A stretch of 64,000 nt of DNA from Comamonas kerstersii (GCF_008801935.1 NZ_VZOT01000008.1:1-64000), one strand, 5' to 3'; counted from the first letter of the stretch, positions 8,467 through 18,267 are shown. Translations and numbers: made by a program. Notes: generated from the letters alone by a model not told the origin.

Positions 8467-8558
8467 AAAAAAAGAGCTGCCAGCGCTCTATTTGCAATGC
8501 TTTCAGATAGAAAAGTAGTTGAAACCATTGCTGTATCAGCGCTAGAAGCTATTGATTT
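8467..8558 (+). repeat. R1 palindromic repeat
   Basis: Starts AAAGAGCTGCCAGCGCT and ends with the decayed arm CAGCGCTAGAAGCTATTG. The inner pair CTTTCAGATAG / GTTGAAAC is partly conserved. It lies between icd and the MFS gene, ending 4 bases before the MFS start codon, so it forms that gene's untranslated leader. Confidence 0.7.
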
Positions 8559-8561
8559 GAT

Positions 8562-9971
8562 ATGACTCATACTTCCACTATGGCATCTGCTGCTGAGCCA
8601 GATGGCATGCATGGGCGTGCACGCAAGCTGGCCATGGCAGTCATTATTTGCGGCCTGGTGATCTGTGTGCTCGACAGCACTATGCTGAGTCTGGCCCTGC
8701 CGCAAATGGCCCGGCAGTGGCAGATTGACCCGGCCCAGACGCTGTGGGTGGTCAATGCCAACCAGGTGGCATCGCTGGTGCTGCTGCTGCCACTGGCTGC
8801 GCTGGGCGATCGTCTGGGCTACAAGCGTGTGTACCTGTGGGGCATGCTGGTGTTTGGCCTGTCCAGTGTGCTGGCGGCGCTGGCACCTTCGCTGCAGTGG
8901 CTGATTGTGGCGCGTGCTCTGCAGGGCATGGGCATGGCGGGGGCGCTGAGCGTCAATGGCGCGCTGGTGCGGCAGATTTATCCGCGTGCCCAGCTGGGGC
9001 AGGGCCTGGCGCTGAACTCCATGATGGTGGCCATCAGCTATGTGACCGGGCCGGTGCTGGCGGCGGCGGTGCTGTCGCAGCTGGACTGGCGCTGGCTGTT
9101 CAGCCTGCACATGCCGCTGGCGCTGTGGGTGTGCTGGCTGGGGCGCAAGGCCTTGCCCAAGCCATTCAAGCCTTCAGACCTGCGGGGGCTGTCCTGGTGG
9201 GATGTGCTGCTCAACATCACCATGTTTGCAGCGCTGTTCCTGGGGCTGGATCGTCTGAGTCACTACAGCCCAGAGCAGGGTCTGCTTCCTGCCGTTGCCT
9301 GGCTGCTGCTGGGTTTGCTGGCGGGCTATGTGTATGTACAGCGCCAGAAGCGCGGGGCGCAGCCCATGCTGCCGCTGGATTTGCTGCGCATTCCGGCGTT
9401 CAGGCTGTCCATGGGCGCTTCCATCTGCGCCTTCAGTGCGCAGACCATGGCCTTTCTGGCCATGCCTTTCCTGCTGATGGATGCCTATGGCGTATCGACC
9501 GGGCAGGTGGGCATGCTGATCAGCGCCTGGCCGGTGGCGCTGGCCATCGTTGCACCCATTGTGGGGCGGCAGATTGGCAAGATTCCAGCCAGCCGCCTGG
9601 GCGGCATGGGCATGCTGCTGTTTGCGGCGGGGCTGGCGGCACTGTCTCAGCTGTCGGCTGGCGCACCCGCCTGGGATATTGCCTGGCGCATGGCCATGTG
9701 CGGTGCGGGCTTTGCCATGTTCCAGTCGCCCAACAACCACACCATCGTCACCTCTGCACCCATGCACCGCAGCGGCGCGGCCAGTGGCATGCTGGGCTCG
9801 GCCCGTCATACCGGGCAGAGTCTGGGCGCGGTGCTGCTGGCGGCCGCCTTTGTGCTCTGGCCAGGCAGCGAAGGCATCGCCGAGCAGCGTGCCTTGCTGA
9901 TGGGCGCAGGTCTTGCGGTGCTGGCAGCCGTGTTCAGCGTACTGCGCCATACGCCGGTCAAAGGCCGCTGA
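8562..9971 (+). CDS. MFS drug/solute exporter, DHA2-like family
   Basis: 469 residues with about 14 hydrophobic segments, typical of the EmrB/QacA proton antiporters. Motif A GDRLGYKRV lies in the loop after TM2, and a motif C-like GPVLAAAVLSQLDWRWLF in TM5. The inner-membrane protein probably expels small hydrophobic compounds using the proton gradient. The substrate cannot be inferred, since no adaptor (EmrA), outer-membrane factor or regulator lies nearby. The start codon comes directly after an R1 repeat and has no strong Shine-Dalgarno. Confidence 0.88.
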   Translation: MTHTSTMASAAEPDGMHGRARKLAMAVIICGLVICVLDSTMLSLALPQMARQWQIDPAQTLWVVNANQVASLVLLLPLAALGDRLGYKRVYLWGMLVFGLSSVLAALAPSLQWLIVARALQGMGMAGALSVNGALVRQIYPRAQLGQGLALNSMMVAISYVTGPVLAAAVLSQLDWRWLFSLHMPLALWVCWLGRKALPKPFKPSDLRGLSWWDVLLNITMFAALFLGLDRLSHYSPEQGLLPAVAWLLLGLLAGYVYVQRQKRGAQPMLPLDLLRIPAFRLSMGASICAFSAQTMAFLAMPFLLMDAYGVSTGQVGMLISAWPVALAIVAPIVGRQIGKIPASRLGGMGMLLFAAGLAALSQLSAGAPAWDIAWRMAMCGAGFAMFQSPNNHTIVTSAPMHRSGAASGMLGSARHTGQSLGAVLLAAAFVLWPGSEGIAEQRALLMGAGLAVLAAVFSVLRHTPVKGR

Positions 9972-9980
9972 GGCGGCCTG

Positions 9981-10003
9981 CGCCAGCACAGCGCATGCTG
10001 GCG
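9981..10003. other. Inverted repeat between convergent genes
   Basis: CGCCAGCA and TGCTGGCG (8 bp) enclose a 7-base loop between the ends of the MFS gene and the CheW-domain gene. No T tract follows on either strand, so it is a weak terminator candidate at best. Confidence 0.4.
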
Positions 10004-10018
10004 GAAACCGTGGCGGGT

Positions 10019-12583
10019 TTAGCCGATGTACTCCATCGCCTCACCAGATTTGCGGGGCGACTGCAGCGCATGCAGCAGCCCCTGTGGGTTCAGGCACTGG
10101 ATCAGCAGTGCGCCCTGGTTGGCCTGAATCAGCTCATGCACCAGCAACTCTGCGCCGCCCGCCATGCTGGGCGCGGGGCGCACGCTCTCACGGGCGAAGT
10201 GGTGCACGCCATGCAGGGCGCTGACCAGCAGACCAAACTTGCGCTCGCCGTGCTCAACCACCACCACCTGGTGTTTTTCCGTCAGGCGTGAGCGCTGACC
10301 GGTCAGCAGCTCACCCAGATCAAACACCCAGACAAAGCCTGTGACCTGCCCCTGCGCATGCCGTGCCAGTGTGCCAATGCAGTAGGGCAGGCGGCTGGCC
10401 GAGACGGGGTTGACGGAGGTCGCGGGCAGGGCCTCCAGCACGGATTCGGCATGCAGTGCAAACAGCTGCTTGCCCACGAAGAAGGTGGCCATCTCGATGC
10501 CGTTGATGCTGGCACTGCTCTGGATGGCGTGGCTGGCCTCATGCACGCTGTCTGCTGTTTCCACCTTGCCAAAGGACTCGATGGAAATGGCCAGTACATC
10601 CTCACGGTAGCCGTCCGAGGTTTTGAACTCACGGTAGCCGCGCGAGACGCTGGCGCCCACAATGCCGTATTCGTTCTGGTAGGTGGTGATGGCGGCATCG
10701 CTGTGGCCCACCTGCAGCTGCAGCAGCTCGGGCTTGGGCAGTTGGACCGTGCTGCCGGGGGGCGAAGCAGGATCGGTGCTCGCCAGCACCAGTCCCTGGC
10801 GGTTGACGTACATGGCGCGGGTCTTGGGTTTGCCGACCAGAGAGCTTTCCAGCATGGCCTGCAGCTCCGGTATGGCATTGAACACGATGGCAATGCCGCC
10901 TACGGTGCGTTCATGGGCATCGTCCGTGCGAATGGGGGCGTGGTAGACATAGGTGGCCCCTTCGCTGCCAACGTGCGCAGCGCTCCACGGCGTGACGTGG
11001 TAGGACTGGCTGTCATTGAGTTGCATGACGGCCTGCACGGCTGCGCTGTCAATCGTCTGCTCCAGCACGCTGCTGCCATCGGGCAGATGCGGATGGCTGG
11101 CGCACAGGATGCGGCCCTTGTTGTCATAGACCATGAGGCGCAGGTAGACCGTGTAGAGGCTGTTGATGTGTTCCAGTACCTGGGTCGCTTCAGCCAGCAG
11201 AGCTGCAGGCGCCTCGCCTTGCGCATGGTGCAGCGTCAGCAGCTGGCGCAGCACGGGCGAGAGCGCCCACCAGCGGCAGTCATTGGCGCGTTCGTAGAGG
11301 TTGCGGTCCAGCAGATCGACCAGCAGCTGGGTCAGCGACTGGCTGTCGCGCAGGCCGACGCTGAGCACGGTGTCGTACAGATCACGAATCGACTGGGTAA
11401 AGACCAGATTCGTGCGTGCGCCGGTCTCGCCAATCTGCTCGAGCACCGACTTCAGGCGCACCGACCCTCCGCGCTGCCCGGCCGTCATGACCTGGCCATT
11501 CCAGACCACGCGGCGGATGGAGTCTGCCGCGTTGATGATGTCGTACAGCGGCGGGCAGAAACTCTTGGCGTGGGCCAGCAGACCCTGTGCCACATCGTGG
11601 GGCAGACTGTCCACGCAACGCATGATTTTGGTGCCAAAGGCCTGTTCCACCGGAATCATGACCTGACCTTTCCACCCTGCAGGCCCCGGATAGCCTTGGT
11701 AGGGCTTGGCAGAAACGGTTTGCACCAGATAGGTGCGACCGGAGTGTGTGAACAAATGTGGTGCGCCTTCGGGGTTGGAGGGGACCTTGGTGCCCGGCGC
11801 AATCCAGTGCGCGTCGCTGCTGGCGAGTACGTAGTCATGCTCGTTGAGCAGCAGGGCTACGCTGCGGCCTTCGGCGGCGCTGCTGCCGGCAAAAATGCCT
11901 GCCATCTCCCCCAGAAAGTCAAAGGACAGGCACAGCACGCCGCAGGGTTGGCCGGTCTGCGGGTGCAGCATGCGCTGTGTGTAGAGCAGGGCCTGGTCCT
12001 TGTGGGGGCGCAGATTGGTGTAGCGGAAGGTTTCTACAAAACTGTGGCTTCCCAGCGTCTGGGCCAGCAGCGAATCGTGTGAGCCATCGACGGGCGAGCT
12101 TTCATCGATCTGGGCCAGCACGGTGCCGGTCAAATCGAACAGCATGATTTCGTCGTACACCGTGTATTTGTGCTGGTACTCACGCAGGCGCTCGACGATG
12201 CCCTGGCCATCGGTGAACCCGGCGACGTAGTTGCACAGCGTGCGGTCCGTGGCCAGAAAACCGACGTCGGCCGTGCGTTCATAGAGATTGCGCACCACGA
12301 TGTCGATGACGTGGTGCGCGCAGGTGGCGATTTCGGACATGACCTCGCCAATGGACTCCGACACCATGGAGTGCACCAGGTCCTGCTCCAGGCGCTGAAA
12401 GCCTTCGCGTGTGGCGGCCATCATGGGCAGCATGCTGTGCGCCTCTTCGGCGCAGTGCATCTTGGCCGATGATTCGATCAGGCGCCACATGAGGTTGAGC
12501 TCCTGCAATAAGCGCTCGCAGCGCGCGACATCCCGCATGTATGGGATGAAGGTGTCGATATGGATCTCGTTGTCGCTTGTCAT
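10019..12583 (-). CDS. Double-Cache sensory protein with C-terminal CheW domain
   Basis: 854 residues, preceded by GGGGAGG. The sequence contains two similar ligand-binding halves. Each has a helical lead-in with an NLYER..D motif (about 95-110 and 420-440) followed by a Cache/PAS-like sensor region (KYTVYDEIMLFDLTGTVLAQ; LYTVYLRLMVYDNKGRILCA). The last 150 residues form a CheW-like domain (GIEMATFFVGKQLFALHAES onward, with VVVVEHGERKFGLLV). No transmembrane segment, HAMP or methyl-accepting region is visible, so it is probably cytoplasmic and could link sensed metabolites to CheA. No che genes lie nearby. Domain calls are by eye. Confidence 0.75.
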   Translation of the reverse strand: MTSDNEIHIDTFIPYMRDVARCERLLQELNLMWRLIESSAKMHCAEEAHSMLPMMAATREGFQRLEQDLVHSMVSESIGEVMSEIATCAHHVIDIVVRNLYERTADVGFLATDRTLCNYVAGFTDGQGIVERLREYQHKYTVYDEIMLFDLTGTVLAQIDESSPVDGSHDSLLAQTLGSHSFVETFRYTNLRPHKDQALLYTQRMLHPQTGQPCGVLCLSFDFLGEMAGIFAGSSAAEGRSVALLLNEHDYVLASSDAHWIAPGTKVPSNPEGAPHLFTHSGRTYLVQTVSAKPYQGYPGPAGWKGQVMIPVEQAFGTKIMRCVDSLPHDVAQGLLAHAKSFCPPLYDIINAADSIRRVVWNGQVMTAGQRGGSVRLKSVLEQIGETGARTNLVFTQSIRDLYDTVLSVGLRDSQSLTQLLVDLLDRNLYERANDCRWWALSPVLRQLLTLHHAQGEAPAALLAEATQVLEHINSLYTVYLRLMVYDNKGRILCASHPHLPDGSSVLEQTIDSAAVQAVMQLNDSQSYHVTPWSAAHVGSEGATYVYHAPIRTDDAHERTVGGIAIVFNAIPELQAMLESSLVGKPKTRAMYVNRQGLVLASTDPASPPGSTVQLPKPELLQLQVGHSDAAITTYQNEYGIVGASVSRGYREFKTSDGYREDVLAISIESFGKVETADSVHEASHAIQSSASINGIEMATFFVGKQLFALHAESVLEALPATSVNPVSASRLPYCIGTLARHAQGQVTGFVWVFDLGELLTGQRSRLTEKHQVVVVEHGERKFGLLVSALHGVHHFARESVRPAPSMAGGAELLVHELIQANQGALLIQCLNPQGLLHALQSPRKSGEAMEYIG

Positions 12584-12679
12584 GTCTGCCTCCCCTTTTT
12601 CAAGACAGAGCTGGCAGTTCAGGGGCCCAGCTCTTGTATGTCTTGGAAAAGCAAAAGCCAGGCCAGTGCGAACAAAGAG

Positions 12680-13237
12680 TTACAGCAAATCGATGTTGTG
12701 TACCTGTTCTACGCTACGGGCACGGTCGTCCAGGTAGCGCTGCAAGGTGGTGCTGACGGTGCGAAAGGCCAATTCATCCCACGGAATGTCCTTGGGCTCA
12801 AACAGGCGCGCTTCAATGGTTTCGTGCCCGGGGTTGAAGCTTTCGCTGAGCAGGCGTGCGCAGTAAAACAGGTGCACCTGACCAACGCGTGGCACGCTGA
12901 TCACGGAAAACAGCCGGCCCATGGCAATCTGGGCACCGGCTTCTTCATCCGTTTCGCGGGCCGCGCCTTCGGAAGTGGTTTCATCCAGCTCCATGAAACC
13001 TGCTGGCAGCGTCCACTTGCCCCAGCGGGGTTCGATGTTGCGCTTGCACAGCAGGATGCGGCCATCGTCGGTAACAGGGATGCAGCCCACCACATTCAGC
13101 GGGTTTTGATAGTGCACAAAGCCGCAGGAGGGGCAGATGGCGCGCACGCGCGTGTCGCCATCGTCAGGAATGGCGTGCTTGACGGGGCTGCCACACTGGC
13201 AGCAGAACTTGATGGTGGGGCGAAAACTCATGGGCAA
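12680..13237 (-). CDS. Nudix hydrolase with N-terminal zinc ribbon
   Basis: 185 residues. Two CxxC pairs (CCQCG and CPSCG) form a zinc ribbon in the first 40 residues, followed by a Nudix fold with the box GFMELDETTSEGAARETDEEAG, matching Gx5Ex7REUxEExGU. It should hydrolyse a nucleoside diphosphate linked to another group; the zinc-ribbon type resembles NudC-like NADH pyrophosphatases or ADP-ribose hydrolases. The start lies 8 bases after the FAH-family gene's stop, so the two are likely co-transcribed. A second ATG two codons in (MSFRP) is possible. Confidence 0.88.
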   Translation of the reverse strand: MPMSFRPTIKFCCQCGSPVKHAIPDDGDTRVRAICPSCGFVHYQNPLNVVGCIPVTDDGRILLCKRNIEPRWGKWTLPAGFMELDETTSEGAARETDEEAGAQIAMGRLFSVISVPRVGQVHLFYCARLLSESFNPGHETIEARLFEPKDIPWDELAFRTVSTTLQRYLDDRARSVEQVHNIDLL

Positions 13238-13245
13238 TGCCTGCT

Positions 13246-13944
13246 TCAGGCAGTGATGGCTACGCGCAATGTGCCCAGGCCGGTAATACCGCCTTCCAGC
13301 ACATCGCCGGCCTGCACGGCACCTACACCTTCGGGGGTGCCGGTCATGATGAGGTCACCGGGCTGCAGCTCCCAGGCCTGGGAAAGCACCTCAATAGTCT
13401 CAGCAATATTCCAGATGAGTTGGTTCACATGGCTGCGCTGGCGGTCTTTGCCGTTGACCTGCAGCCAGATTTCTGCCTGCTCTACATCACCCGCCTGTGC
13501 TGCAGGCGTGATGGCGCTGATGGGGGCGCTGTGCTCAAAGGCCTTGCCAATGCACCAGGGGCGGCCCTGCTTTTTCATGTCGTTCTGCAGATCGCGGCGC
13601 GTCATGTCCAGGCCTACGGCATAGCCCCAGATATGTTCCATGGCCTGCGCGGCCGCAATGTTTTTGCCGCCTTTGCCAATGGCTACCACCAGCTCGATTT
13701 CGTGGTGCAGATTGCTGGTCAGCGTGGGGTAGGGCATGCCGACAGTGCCACCGTTTTCTGCGGGCAGTACGGCATCTGCGGGCTTCATGAAGAAAAACGG
13801 TGCTTCGCGCCCCGTAAAGCCCATTTCTTTGGCGTGCTCCGTGTAGTTGCGGCCTACGCAGTAGATGCGGTGTACGGGAAAACGGTCAGCGCAGCCAATG
13901 ACAGGCACCGAGGCTTGGGCTGGGGGCGTAAACACAAATGGCAT
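13246..13944 (-). CDS. Fumarylacetoacetate hydrolase (FAH) family protein
   Basis: 232 residues with the FAH fold: RIYCVGRNYTEHAKEMG near the N-terminus, the metal-binding HHEIELVVAIGKGGKNI and the C-terminal GDLIMTGTPEGVGAV. Members act as acylpyruvate hydrolases, oxaloacetate decarboxylases or catabolic isomerases. The size fits the YcgM/FAHD1-like group. It is the first gene of a two-gene unit with the Nudix hydrolase and diverges from pgeF. The precise substrate is unknown. Confidence 0.9.
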   Translation of the reverse strand: MPFVFTPPAQASVPVIGCADRFPVHRIYCVGRNYTEHAKEMGFTGREAPFFFMKPADAVLPAENGGTVGMPYPTLTSNLHHEIELVVAIGKGGKNIAAAQAMEHIWGYAVGLDMTRRDLQNDMKKQGRPWCIGKAFEHSAPISAITPAAQAGDVEQAEIWLQVNGKDRQRSHVNQLIWNIAETIEVLSQAWELQPGDLIMTGTPEGVGAVQAGDVLEGGITGLGTLRVAITA

Positions 13945-13983
13945 GGTTCAGGGCTAAGCAGTCAACGAAAGAACAAGTGTGCC

Positions 13984-14850
13984 ATGAGTCAGGTGTCAAG
14001 TTATGCTGTGCAGGTGACTGATACCAAGCATCTTCAGCAGCAGTGGCTGCAACCCGACTGGCCCGCCATTGCTGGCGTGCATGCCCTGTTTACCACCCGT
14101 GCAGGTGGGCAAAGTGCAGCTCCGTGGAACTCCATGAATCTGGGGGACCATGTGCATGATGACCCGCAGCATGTGGCCGCCAATCGCGCACTGCTGCAGG
14201 CGGTGCTCAGCGATATTTCCGGTCGCCCAGTGCAGACCCGCTTCCTGCAGCAGGTACATGGCTGCGATGTTCAATTTCTGGAGCACGCATCGCCCAATGG
14301 ACAAGCCTTTGACGCCTGTTTGACCACTGAATCTGATGTGGCCTGCATTGTCATGGTGGCGGACTGTCTGCCCGTCTTGCTGGCACACCGCAGCGGGCGC
14401 GCCGTTGCTGCAGCCCATGCGGGCTGGCGCGGACTGGCAGGACATAACGGCCATGGCGTACTGGAAGCCGTCTGGCAGGCTTACGCCGCCCGACTGGGTG
14501 TGGCTGCCGATGCGCAGCTGGCAGCAGAAACGCAAGTCTGGCTGGGGCCATGCATTGGCCCCGAGGCTTTTGAGGTGGGCGATGAAGTGCGTGAGGCCTT
14601 TGTGCAGACGCTGCCTGCAGCCGTGCAGTGCTTTGTGCCCGTGGCGGGTAAGAGCGGCAAGTGGCTTGCTAATTTGTCGCTCCTGGCGCGCCAGCGACTG
14701 CAGGCTGTGGGCCTCACGCACATTTATGGCAATGACGGCAGCGCGCCCTGGTGCACGGTGAGCAATGCCTCACGGTTCTTTTCTCACCGGCGCGATGCTG
14801 CTGTCCTGGGCAGCACCGGCCGCATGGCTGCCTGCATCTGGAAGGGCTGA
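13984..14850 (+). CDS. pgeF: Peptidoglycan editing factor / purine nucleoside phosphorylase (YfiH/LACC1 family)
   Basis: 288 residues from ATG 13984 (MSQVSSYAVQ). The multicopper-oxidase-like fold has the family's zinc/catalytic motifs: QVHGCDV (His), MVADCLPVLL (Cys), AAHAGWRGL (His) and WLGPCIGPEAFEVG. In E. coli PgeF (YfiH) removes wrongly incorporated L-Ser from muropeptides, and relatives show purine nucleoside phosphorylase/adenosine deaminase activity. The longer upstream open frame overlaps the divergent FAH gene and is not used. Its last 81 bases overlap the converging small membrane protein gene. Confidence 0.92.
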   Translation: MSQVSSYAVQVTDTKHLQQQWLQPDWPAIAGVHALFTTRAGGQSAAPWNSMNLGDHVHDDPQHVAANRALLQAVLSDISGRPVQTRFLQQVHGCDVQFLEHASPNGQAFDACLTTESDVACIVMVADCLPVLLAHRSGRAVAAAHAGWRGLAGHNGHGVLEAVWQAYAARLGVAADAQLAAETQVWLGPCIGPEAFEVGDEVREAFVQTLPAAVQCFVPVAGKSGKWLANLSLLARQRLQAVGLTHIYGNDGSAPWCTVSNASRFFSHRRDAAVLGSTGRMAACIWKG

Positions 14851-15081
14851 AGCCTTGGCGGCCTGCGCCTGATCGTAGGCACGTTGCTCGGCTTCGCGCT
14901 GGGCCTTGAGCTTGCGTTTGCGCTCTGGCGTGCCAAAGATGTAGATGATGATGCCGACAGGCAGCAGGCCATAGAGCACCAAAGTGACCATGGCCCCCAG
15001 CACGCTGCCCTGAGGGCCGAAGGCTTCGGCCAGTGCCATCATCACCGTGACATAAAGCCACGCAATCACGATTAAATACAT
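14770..15081 (-). CDS. Small membrane protein
   Basis: 103 residues with two hydrophobic helices (MYLIVIAWLYVTVMMALAEA and GAMVTLVLYGLLPVGIIIYI), then a basic, Ala/Gln-rich cytoplasmic tail (GTPERKRKLKAQREAEQRAY). It resembles short conserved comamonad membrane proteins without assigned function. It converges on pgeF and shares 81 bases with it on the opposite strand. Confidence 0.65.
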   Translation of the reverse strand: MYLIVIAWLYVTVMMALAEAFGPQGSVLGAMVTLVLYGLLPVGIIIYIFGTPERKRKLKAQREAEQRAYDQAQAAKASALPDAGSHAAGAAQDSSIAPVRKEP

Positions 15082-15267
15082 GGTCTGTAATTTGCTTGAT
15101 TTCTGTGCCAGGCGCTGGTTGCGATGTTGATTGGAGTCAAGGAATCAGGCTTTTGACATATGGCTGTCATGCACTGATTGTCACAATTGGTGTGCTGGAC
15201 AACAATCATCAACCAGCATGATGCACTGTCGCATGGTGGTGCCGCCAAGAACGCAAGGATGACAAGC

Positions 15268-16962
15268 ATGAATTCCACACCAGACTGGGGTGCTGCAGGG
15301 GAGCAGTACACAGACTTTTTCTCCAGACAATGGCAGAACGCCTTCCAGTCGTTTGCCGCACTCGGCCAGGCAGAACCCGCCAAAACAGCGGTCCAGTTGG
15401 ATGTGAATCGGCTCCAGGCATTGCAGCAGGAGTATGTGCAGGAGGCGGCCCGTCTGTGGAGTCAGGGACTGCAGGCGCCAGCACAGCTGCAGGACAGGCG
15501 TTTCAAGTCTGCGCCATGGCTGAGCAATCCCGTCGCAGCCATGACGGCTAGCGCCTATTTGCTCAATGCCAAGGCACTGATGGGCATGGCGGACGCGGTG
15601 CAGACCGATGAAAAAACACGCCAGCGCATTCGCTTTGCCGTAGAGCAGTGGGTGGCAGCCATGTCGCCCAGCAACTATCTGGCGCTGAATCCAGAAGCCC
15701 AGCAAAAGGCGCTGGAGACCAAGGGCGAGAGTCTGGCCAAGGGCATTCAGAACATGCTGCACGACCTGCAGCAGGGCCATCTGTCCATGACGGACGAAAG
15801 TGCCTTCGAAGTTGGCAAAAACGTTGCCACCACCGAAGGGGCCGTGGTCTATGAGAACGAGCTGTTCCAGCTCATCGAGTACAAGCCGCTGACGGGCAAG
15901 GTCTACAAGCGCCCGTTGCTGCTGGTGCCACCATGCATCAACAAGTACTACATCCTGGACTTGCAGCCTGAGAACTCGCTGATTCGCTATGCCGTCAGCC
16001 AGGGGCACCGTACCTTTGTCGTGAGCTGGCGCAATCCGGATGAGTCGCTGGGCCACCTGGGCTGGGATGACTATATTGAAGATGCTGTCATCCGCGCCAT
16101 CGATGTGACCCAGCAGATTGCCGGTGCGGACCAGATCAACACCCTGGGCTTTTGCGTAGGCGGCACCATGCTGGCTACGGCGCTGGCCGTGCTGGCTGCG
16201 CGTGGTGAGGATCCTGTAGCCAGTGCGACCTTGCTGACCACATTTGTGGACTTTTCCAGCACCGGGGTGCTGGATGTCTTTATTGATGAAGCCTTTGTGC
16301 AGATGCGTGAAATGCAGCTGGGCAAGGGCGGTCTGCTCAAGGGGCAGGAGCTGGCCGCGACATTCAGCTTCCTGCGACCCAACGATCTGGTCTGGAACTA
16401 TGTGGTGGGCAATTACCTCAAGGGCGAGACGCCGCCACCCTTTGACCTGCTGTACTGGAACAGCGATGCCACCAATCTGCCAGGCCCCTGGTATGCCTGG
16501 TATCTGCGCAATACCTATCTGGAAAACAACCTGATTCGCCCCGGCAAGCTCACCGTCTGTGGCGAGCAGATCGATATGGGCCGCGTGACGCTGCCGCTGT
16601 ACATCTATGGCTCGCGTGAAGACCATATCGTGCCGATTGAGGCCGCCTATGCCTCGACGCAGGTATTCCCTGGCGACAAACGCTTTGTCATGGGCGCATC
16701 GGGCCATATTGCGGGCGTGATCAACCCTCCGGCCAAGCACAAGCGCAGCCACTGGATTCGCAGCGACAACGCACTGCCAGCCAGCCATGGCGAGTGGCTG
16801 CAGGAGGCGACAGAACACCCTGGCAGCTGGTGGACCGACTGGTCGCAGTGGCTGCAGAGCCATGCTGGTACACAAATTGCAGCCCCCAAACGCTATGGAA
16901 AAGGGCGCAGCTACGAGGCACTGGAGCCAGCACCCGGGCGGTATGTACGGGAAAAAGCTTGA
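15268..16962 (+). CDS. phaC: Class I poly(3-hydroxyalkanoate) synthase
   Basis: 564 residues from ATG 15268 (MNSTPDWG), with AAGGA 8 bases upstream; the in-frame TTG at 15178 is unlikely. It polymerises (R)-3-hydroxyacyl-CoA, mainly 3-hydroxybutyryl-CoA, on granule surfaces. The lipase-like box GFCVGG (catalytic Cys near residue 295) sits in an alpha/beta hydrolase fold, with the later active-site segments SREDHIVP (Asp) and ASGHIAG (His). The length fits class I, which needs no PhaE/PhaR partner. It is followed by phaA and phaB, forming a full acetyl-CoA to PHB route. Confidence 0.96.
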   Translation: MNSTPDWGAAGEQYTDFFSRQWQNAFQSFAALGQAEPAKTAVQLDVNRLQALQQEYVQEAARLWSQGLQAPAQLQDRRFKSAPWLSNPVAAMTASAYLLNAKALMGMADAVQTDEKTRQRIRFAVEQWVAAMSPSNYLALNPEAQQKALETKGESLAKGIQNMLHDLQQGHLSMTDESAFEVGKNVATTEGAVVYENELFQLIEYKPLTGKVYKRPLLLVPPCINKYYILDLQPENSLIRYAVSQGHRTFVVSWRNPDESLGHLGWDDYIEDAVIRAIDVTQQIAGADQINTLGFCVGGTMLATALAVLAARGEDPVASATLLTTFVDFSSTGVLDVFIDEAFVQMREMQLGKGGLLKGQELAATFSFLRPNDLVWNYVVGNYLKGETPPPFDLLYWNSDATNLPGPWYAWYLRNTYLENNLIRPGKLTVCGEQIDMGRVTLPLYIYGSREDHIVPIEAAYASTQVFPGDKRFVMGASGHIAGVINPPAKHKRSHWIRSDNALPASHGEWLQEATEHPGSWWTDWSQWLQSHAGTQIAAPKRYGKGRSYEALEPAPGRYVREKA

Positions 16963-17085
16963 ACCACGCTCACCCAAGTCATAGCAAAATGCTGCATTGC
17001 AACATCTGTCTGTAGCGCATTTGCCGCCGCAAGTACGTTGGGCACAAGTTGCAGCGCTTAGATCAACGAATAAAGGAATTAGAAA

Positions 17086-18267
17086 ATGGAAGACATCGTC
17101 ATTGTTTCGGCAGTGCGCACAGCGATCGGCAAGTTTGGTGGCAGCCTGGCCAAGGTGCCTGCTGTGGATCTGGGGGCTACGGTCATCAAGGAGGCGCTGC
17201 AGCGCGCCAATGTGCCTTTTGACCAGGTGGGCGAAGTCATCATGGGCCAGGTGCTGACCGCAGGCGTCGGTCAGAACCCTGCACGCCAGGCCATGATGAA
17301 GGCGGGTGTTGCCAAGGAAACACCTGCCCTGACCATCAATGCCGTCTGCGGCTCGGGCCTGAAGGCCGTCATGCTGGCGGCGCAGGCCGTGGCAACGGGG
17401 GACAGCGAAATTGTGGTTGCAGGCGGTCAGGAAAACATGAGCCTGTCGCCCCACGTGCTCAAGGGCTCGCGCGACGGCCAGCGCATGGGGGACTGGAAGA
17501 TGCAGGACACCATGATCGTTGACGGCCTGTGGGATGTGTACAACCAGTACCACATGGGCATTACGGCCGAGAACGTGGCGCGTGAAAACGACATCACACG
17601 CGAGCAGCAGGACGAGCTGGCCATGGGCAGCCAGCAAAAGGCGGCGGCTGCGCAGGACGCAGGCAAGTTCAGGGATGAAATCGTTCCCGTGGTGATTCCG
17701 CAGCGCAAGGGCGACCCTGTTGTGTTTGATACCGACGAATACATCAACCGCAAGACCAGCCTGGATGCGCTGTCTGGCCTCAAGCCTGCTTTTGACAAGC
17801 AGGGCACGGTCACCGCTGGCAACGCTTCTGGCATCAACGACGGCGCAGCTGCCGTTGTGGTCATGAGTGCCAGCAAGGCGGCTGCACTGGGGCTCAAGCC
17901 GCTGGCCAAGATCAAGGCTTACGCCACCAGCGGTCTGGACCCCGCCACCATGGGCATGGGCCCTGTGTTTGCTACACGCAAGGCGCTGGAGCGCGCAGGC
18001 TGGCAGGTGGGTGATGTGGACCTGTTTGAACTCAATGAAGCTTTTGCCGCACAGGCCTGTGCCGTGAACAAGGTGCTGGGCATTGATGCGGCCAAGGTGA
18101 ACGTCAATGGCGGTGCGGTTGCGCTGGGCCACCCCATCGGTGCCTCGGGCTGCCGCGTGCTGGTCACGCTGCTGCACGAAATGCAGCGCCGTGATGCCAA
18201 GAAGGGTCTGGCCGCACTGTGCATTGGCGGTGGCATGGGTGTGGCGCTGGCCGTAGAACGCGCATAA
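17086..18267 (+). CDS. phaA: Acetyl-CoA acetyltransferase (beta-ketothiolase)
   Basis: 393 residues, the standard length of biosynthetic thiolases. It condenses two acetyl-CoA to acetoacetyl-CoA. The nucleophilic Cys lies in [10 protein letters not shown] (near 88), the His in [14 protein letters not shown] (near 348) and the second catalytic Cys in CIGGGMG (near 378). AAAGGAATTAGAAA precedes the ATG. It lies 123 bases after phaC and 193 bases before phaB, the usual phaCAB order. Confidence 0.96.
   Translation: MEDIVIVSAVRTAIGKFGGSLAKVPAVDLGATVIKEALQRANVPFDQVGEVIMGQVLTAGVGQNPARQAMMKAGVAKETPALTINAVCGSGLKAVMLAAQAVATGDSEIVVAGGQENMSLSPHVLKGSRDGQRMGDWKMQDTMIVDGLWDVYNQYHMGITAENVARENDITREQQDELAMGSQQKAAAAQDAGKFRDEIVPVVIPQRKGDPVVFDTDEYINRKTSLDALSGLKPAFDKQGTVTAGNASGINDGAAAVVVMSASKAAALGLKPLAKIKAYATSGLDPATMGMGPVFATRKALERAGWQVGDVDLFELNEAFAAQACAVNKVLGIDAAKVNVNGGAVALGHPIGASGCRVLVTLLHEMQRRDAKKGLAALCIGGGMGVALAVERA

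Noticed and set aside
12160-12180. Possible CRISPR or tandem repeats in the CheW-domain gene
   Set aside because: No regularly spaced repeats exist anywhere in the window; no CRISPR array found.
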